Assembly (NCBI GenBank): GCA_029259605.1
Contig: JAJDEV010000220.1
Location: 1 to 32,099, forward strand
Length of the DNA stretch: 32,099 nucleotides
Reading direction: 5' to 3'
DNA from: Planctomycetota bacterium
Lineage (GTDB): Bacteria > Planctomycetota > UBA1135 > GCA-002686595
In this document: positions 31,024 to 32,099 of the stretch, piece after piece
Numbering within the stretch: the stretch's first letter is position 1
Layout of the letters: every line of letters begins with the position of its first letter
The notes under the pieces: model-generated
Databases searched by the model: none
What the model saw: the letters and a program-made list of their open reading frames with translations, nothing else
What the model was told of the DNA's origin: nothing
Position numbers and translations under genes: made by a program

Positions 31024-32099
31024 ATGGCCTCCCTAGCCACGTCCGCCCCCGACGCGTCGCCGAGCGAGCATTCCGCGCCAACCTGGCGCGCGCCGCTGGT
31101 TTCGTCCGCCAGCTCCGGTCCCCAGGCGCAGCGCCTCGCGCGCATCGCCGCGCGCGTCGAGGACGGCGAGCGGATCGACGCGGAGGAAGCGCTGCTGCTC
31201 CACGAACACGCCGACCTCCCCACGCTCCTGCGCCTCGCCGATCTTGCGCGCGCGCGCAAGCACCCGGACGGCATCGTCACCTACATCGTCGATCGCAACA
31301 TCAACCCGACGAACGTGTGCATCACGGACTGCGGGTTCTGCGCCTTCTACCGGCGCCCCAAGCACGACGAAGCGTACGTCCTCGACCGCGAGGTGATCGT
31401 CGAGAAGGTGCGCGAGACGGCCGAGCTCGGCGGGCGCCAGATCCTCATGCAGGGCGGACACCACCCCTACATCAAGACGGACTGGTGGTGCGACCTGATC
31501 GCCGACCTGCGCTCGCGCTTCCCGCAGGTGAACGCGCACGCGCTGTCCGCGCCCGAGCTCGATCACCTCGCGCGCATCGAGAAGCGTCCGGTCGCCGACG
31601 TGATCGACGAGCTGATCCAGGCCGGGCTCGGCAGCGTGCCGGGCGCCGGCGCGGAGATCCTGGTCGAACGCGTGCGCCTGATCATCGCACCGAAGAAGAC
31701 CACCACCGACCAGTGGCTCGACGTGCACCGCAAGATCCACGAGGCGGGCCTGCGCTCGTCCGCGACGATGATGTTCGGACACGTCGAGACGCCGGCCGAA
31801 CGCATCGAGCACCTCGCGCGCCTGCGCGACCTCCAGGACGAGACCGGCGGGTTCACCGCGTTCGCGTCCTGGAACACGCAACCCGAGGGCGTGCCCGAGG
31901 AGCACCTCTATCCGGAGCGCACGACGCCGGCCGTGTACCTGCGCGTCCAATCCATCGCGCGCATCTTCCTCGACAACATCGAGAACATGCAGACGAGCTA
32001 CGTGACCCAGGGCATGAAGACGAGCCAGGTCACGCTGCGCGCGGGCTGCAACGACTTCGGCGGGACGATGCTCGAGGAGAACGTCGTCAGCGCCGCCGG
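31024..32099 (+). CDS. mqnC: Cyclic dehypoxanthinyl futalosine synthase (partial, runs off the window)
   Basis: 358 residues are visible and the frame is open at the window edge. MqnC is a radical-SAM enzyme of the futalosine route to menaquinone that cyclises dehypoxanthine futalosine. The signature [23 protein letters not shown] carries the cluster-binding CxxxCxxC (C99, C103, C106). The following [62 protein letters not shown] and [30 protein letters not shown] are characteristic of MqnC. The related MqnE differs in these segments. The N-terminal 30 residues are a low-complexity extension. No other mqn gene is visible. Confidence 0.93.
   Translation, partial: MASLATSAPDASPSEHSAPTWRAPLVSSASSGPQAQRLARIAARVEDGERIDAEEALLLHEHADLPTLLRLADLARARKHPDGIVTYIVDRNINPTNVCITDCGFCAFYRRPKHDEAYVLDREVIVEKVRETAELGGRQILMQGGHHPYIKTDWWCDLIADLRSRFPQVNAHALSAPELDHLARIEKRPVADVIDELIQAGLGSVPGAGAEILVERVRLIIAPKKTTTDQWLDVHRKIHEAGLRSSATMMFGHVETPAERIEHLARLRDLQDETGGFTAFASWNTQPEGVPEEHLYPERTTPAVYLRVQSIARIFLDNIENMQTSYVTQGMKTSQVTLRAGCNDFGGTMLEENVVSAA

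Overview
The window is about 70 percent G+C by eye. It holds 22 complete or nearly complete protein genes plus one (mqnC) that runs off the right edge. No rRNA, tRNA, insertion sequence, phage or CRISPR locus was seen. The gene set points to a diderm bacterium of Planctomycetota type: a Kdo-kinase-like protein, Lgt and lipoproteins, a secreted FG-GAP propeller, a TlpA-like protein with a long N-terminal region, a futalosine-pathway menaquinone gene, and few Shine-Dalgarno sites. The phylum is an inference from gene content.

Layout. 1-4103 (minus strand): a KdkA-like kinase, a KptA/Tpt1-like RNA 2'-phosphotransferase with a long charged tail, and a dicarboxylate/amino acid symporter carrying a PDZ-like insert. 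4226-8760: an MgtC-family protein, an alkaline-phosphatase-superfamily enzyme (minus) and a membrane-anchored protein with carboxypeptidase-regulatory-like folds. 8769-14085: a MATE exporter, a Cys/Met-metabolism PLP enzyme (minus), a FabZ-like dehydratase and a TPR plus seven-bladed FG-GAP protein. 14102-17196: a Pus10-type pseudouridine synthase (minus), then lgt overlapping a very divergent RNase HII-like gene. 17388-21181: a membrane sulfatase-fold protein, a UDP-galactopyranose-mutase-like flavoprotein and a GT2 glycosyltransferase, probably a small surface-glycan group. 21460-27846: a membrane kinase-like protein, HtpG (minus) and two overlapping lipoprotein genes. 27847-28294 is a repeat-rich gap between convergent genes. 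28295-32099: glycyl-tRNA synthetase (minus), a TlpA-like thiol-disulfide protein (minus) and mqnC (plus, partial).

The most striking item is the TlpA-like gene at 29754-30842. Its frame is interrupted once, by a TGA exactly where the first cysteine of the thioredoxin CxxC motif should be, giving UxxC. The thioredoxin fold continues in the same frame on both sides, and a strong hairpin starts immediately after the TGA. This reads as a selenoprotein rather than a broken gene.

Second-tier items are a Pus10 family member in an apparently bacterial context, an RNase HII relative of about 350 residues, a symporter with a PDZ-like insert, a 166-bp full-length imperfect palindrome beginning inside a stop codon, a family of CTAG-ended repeats that coincide with TAG stop codons, and a perfect 32-bp palindrome between convergent genes. 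TAG is the commonest stop codon here (12 of 22 stops counted by eye), which is unusual at this G+C content.
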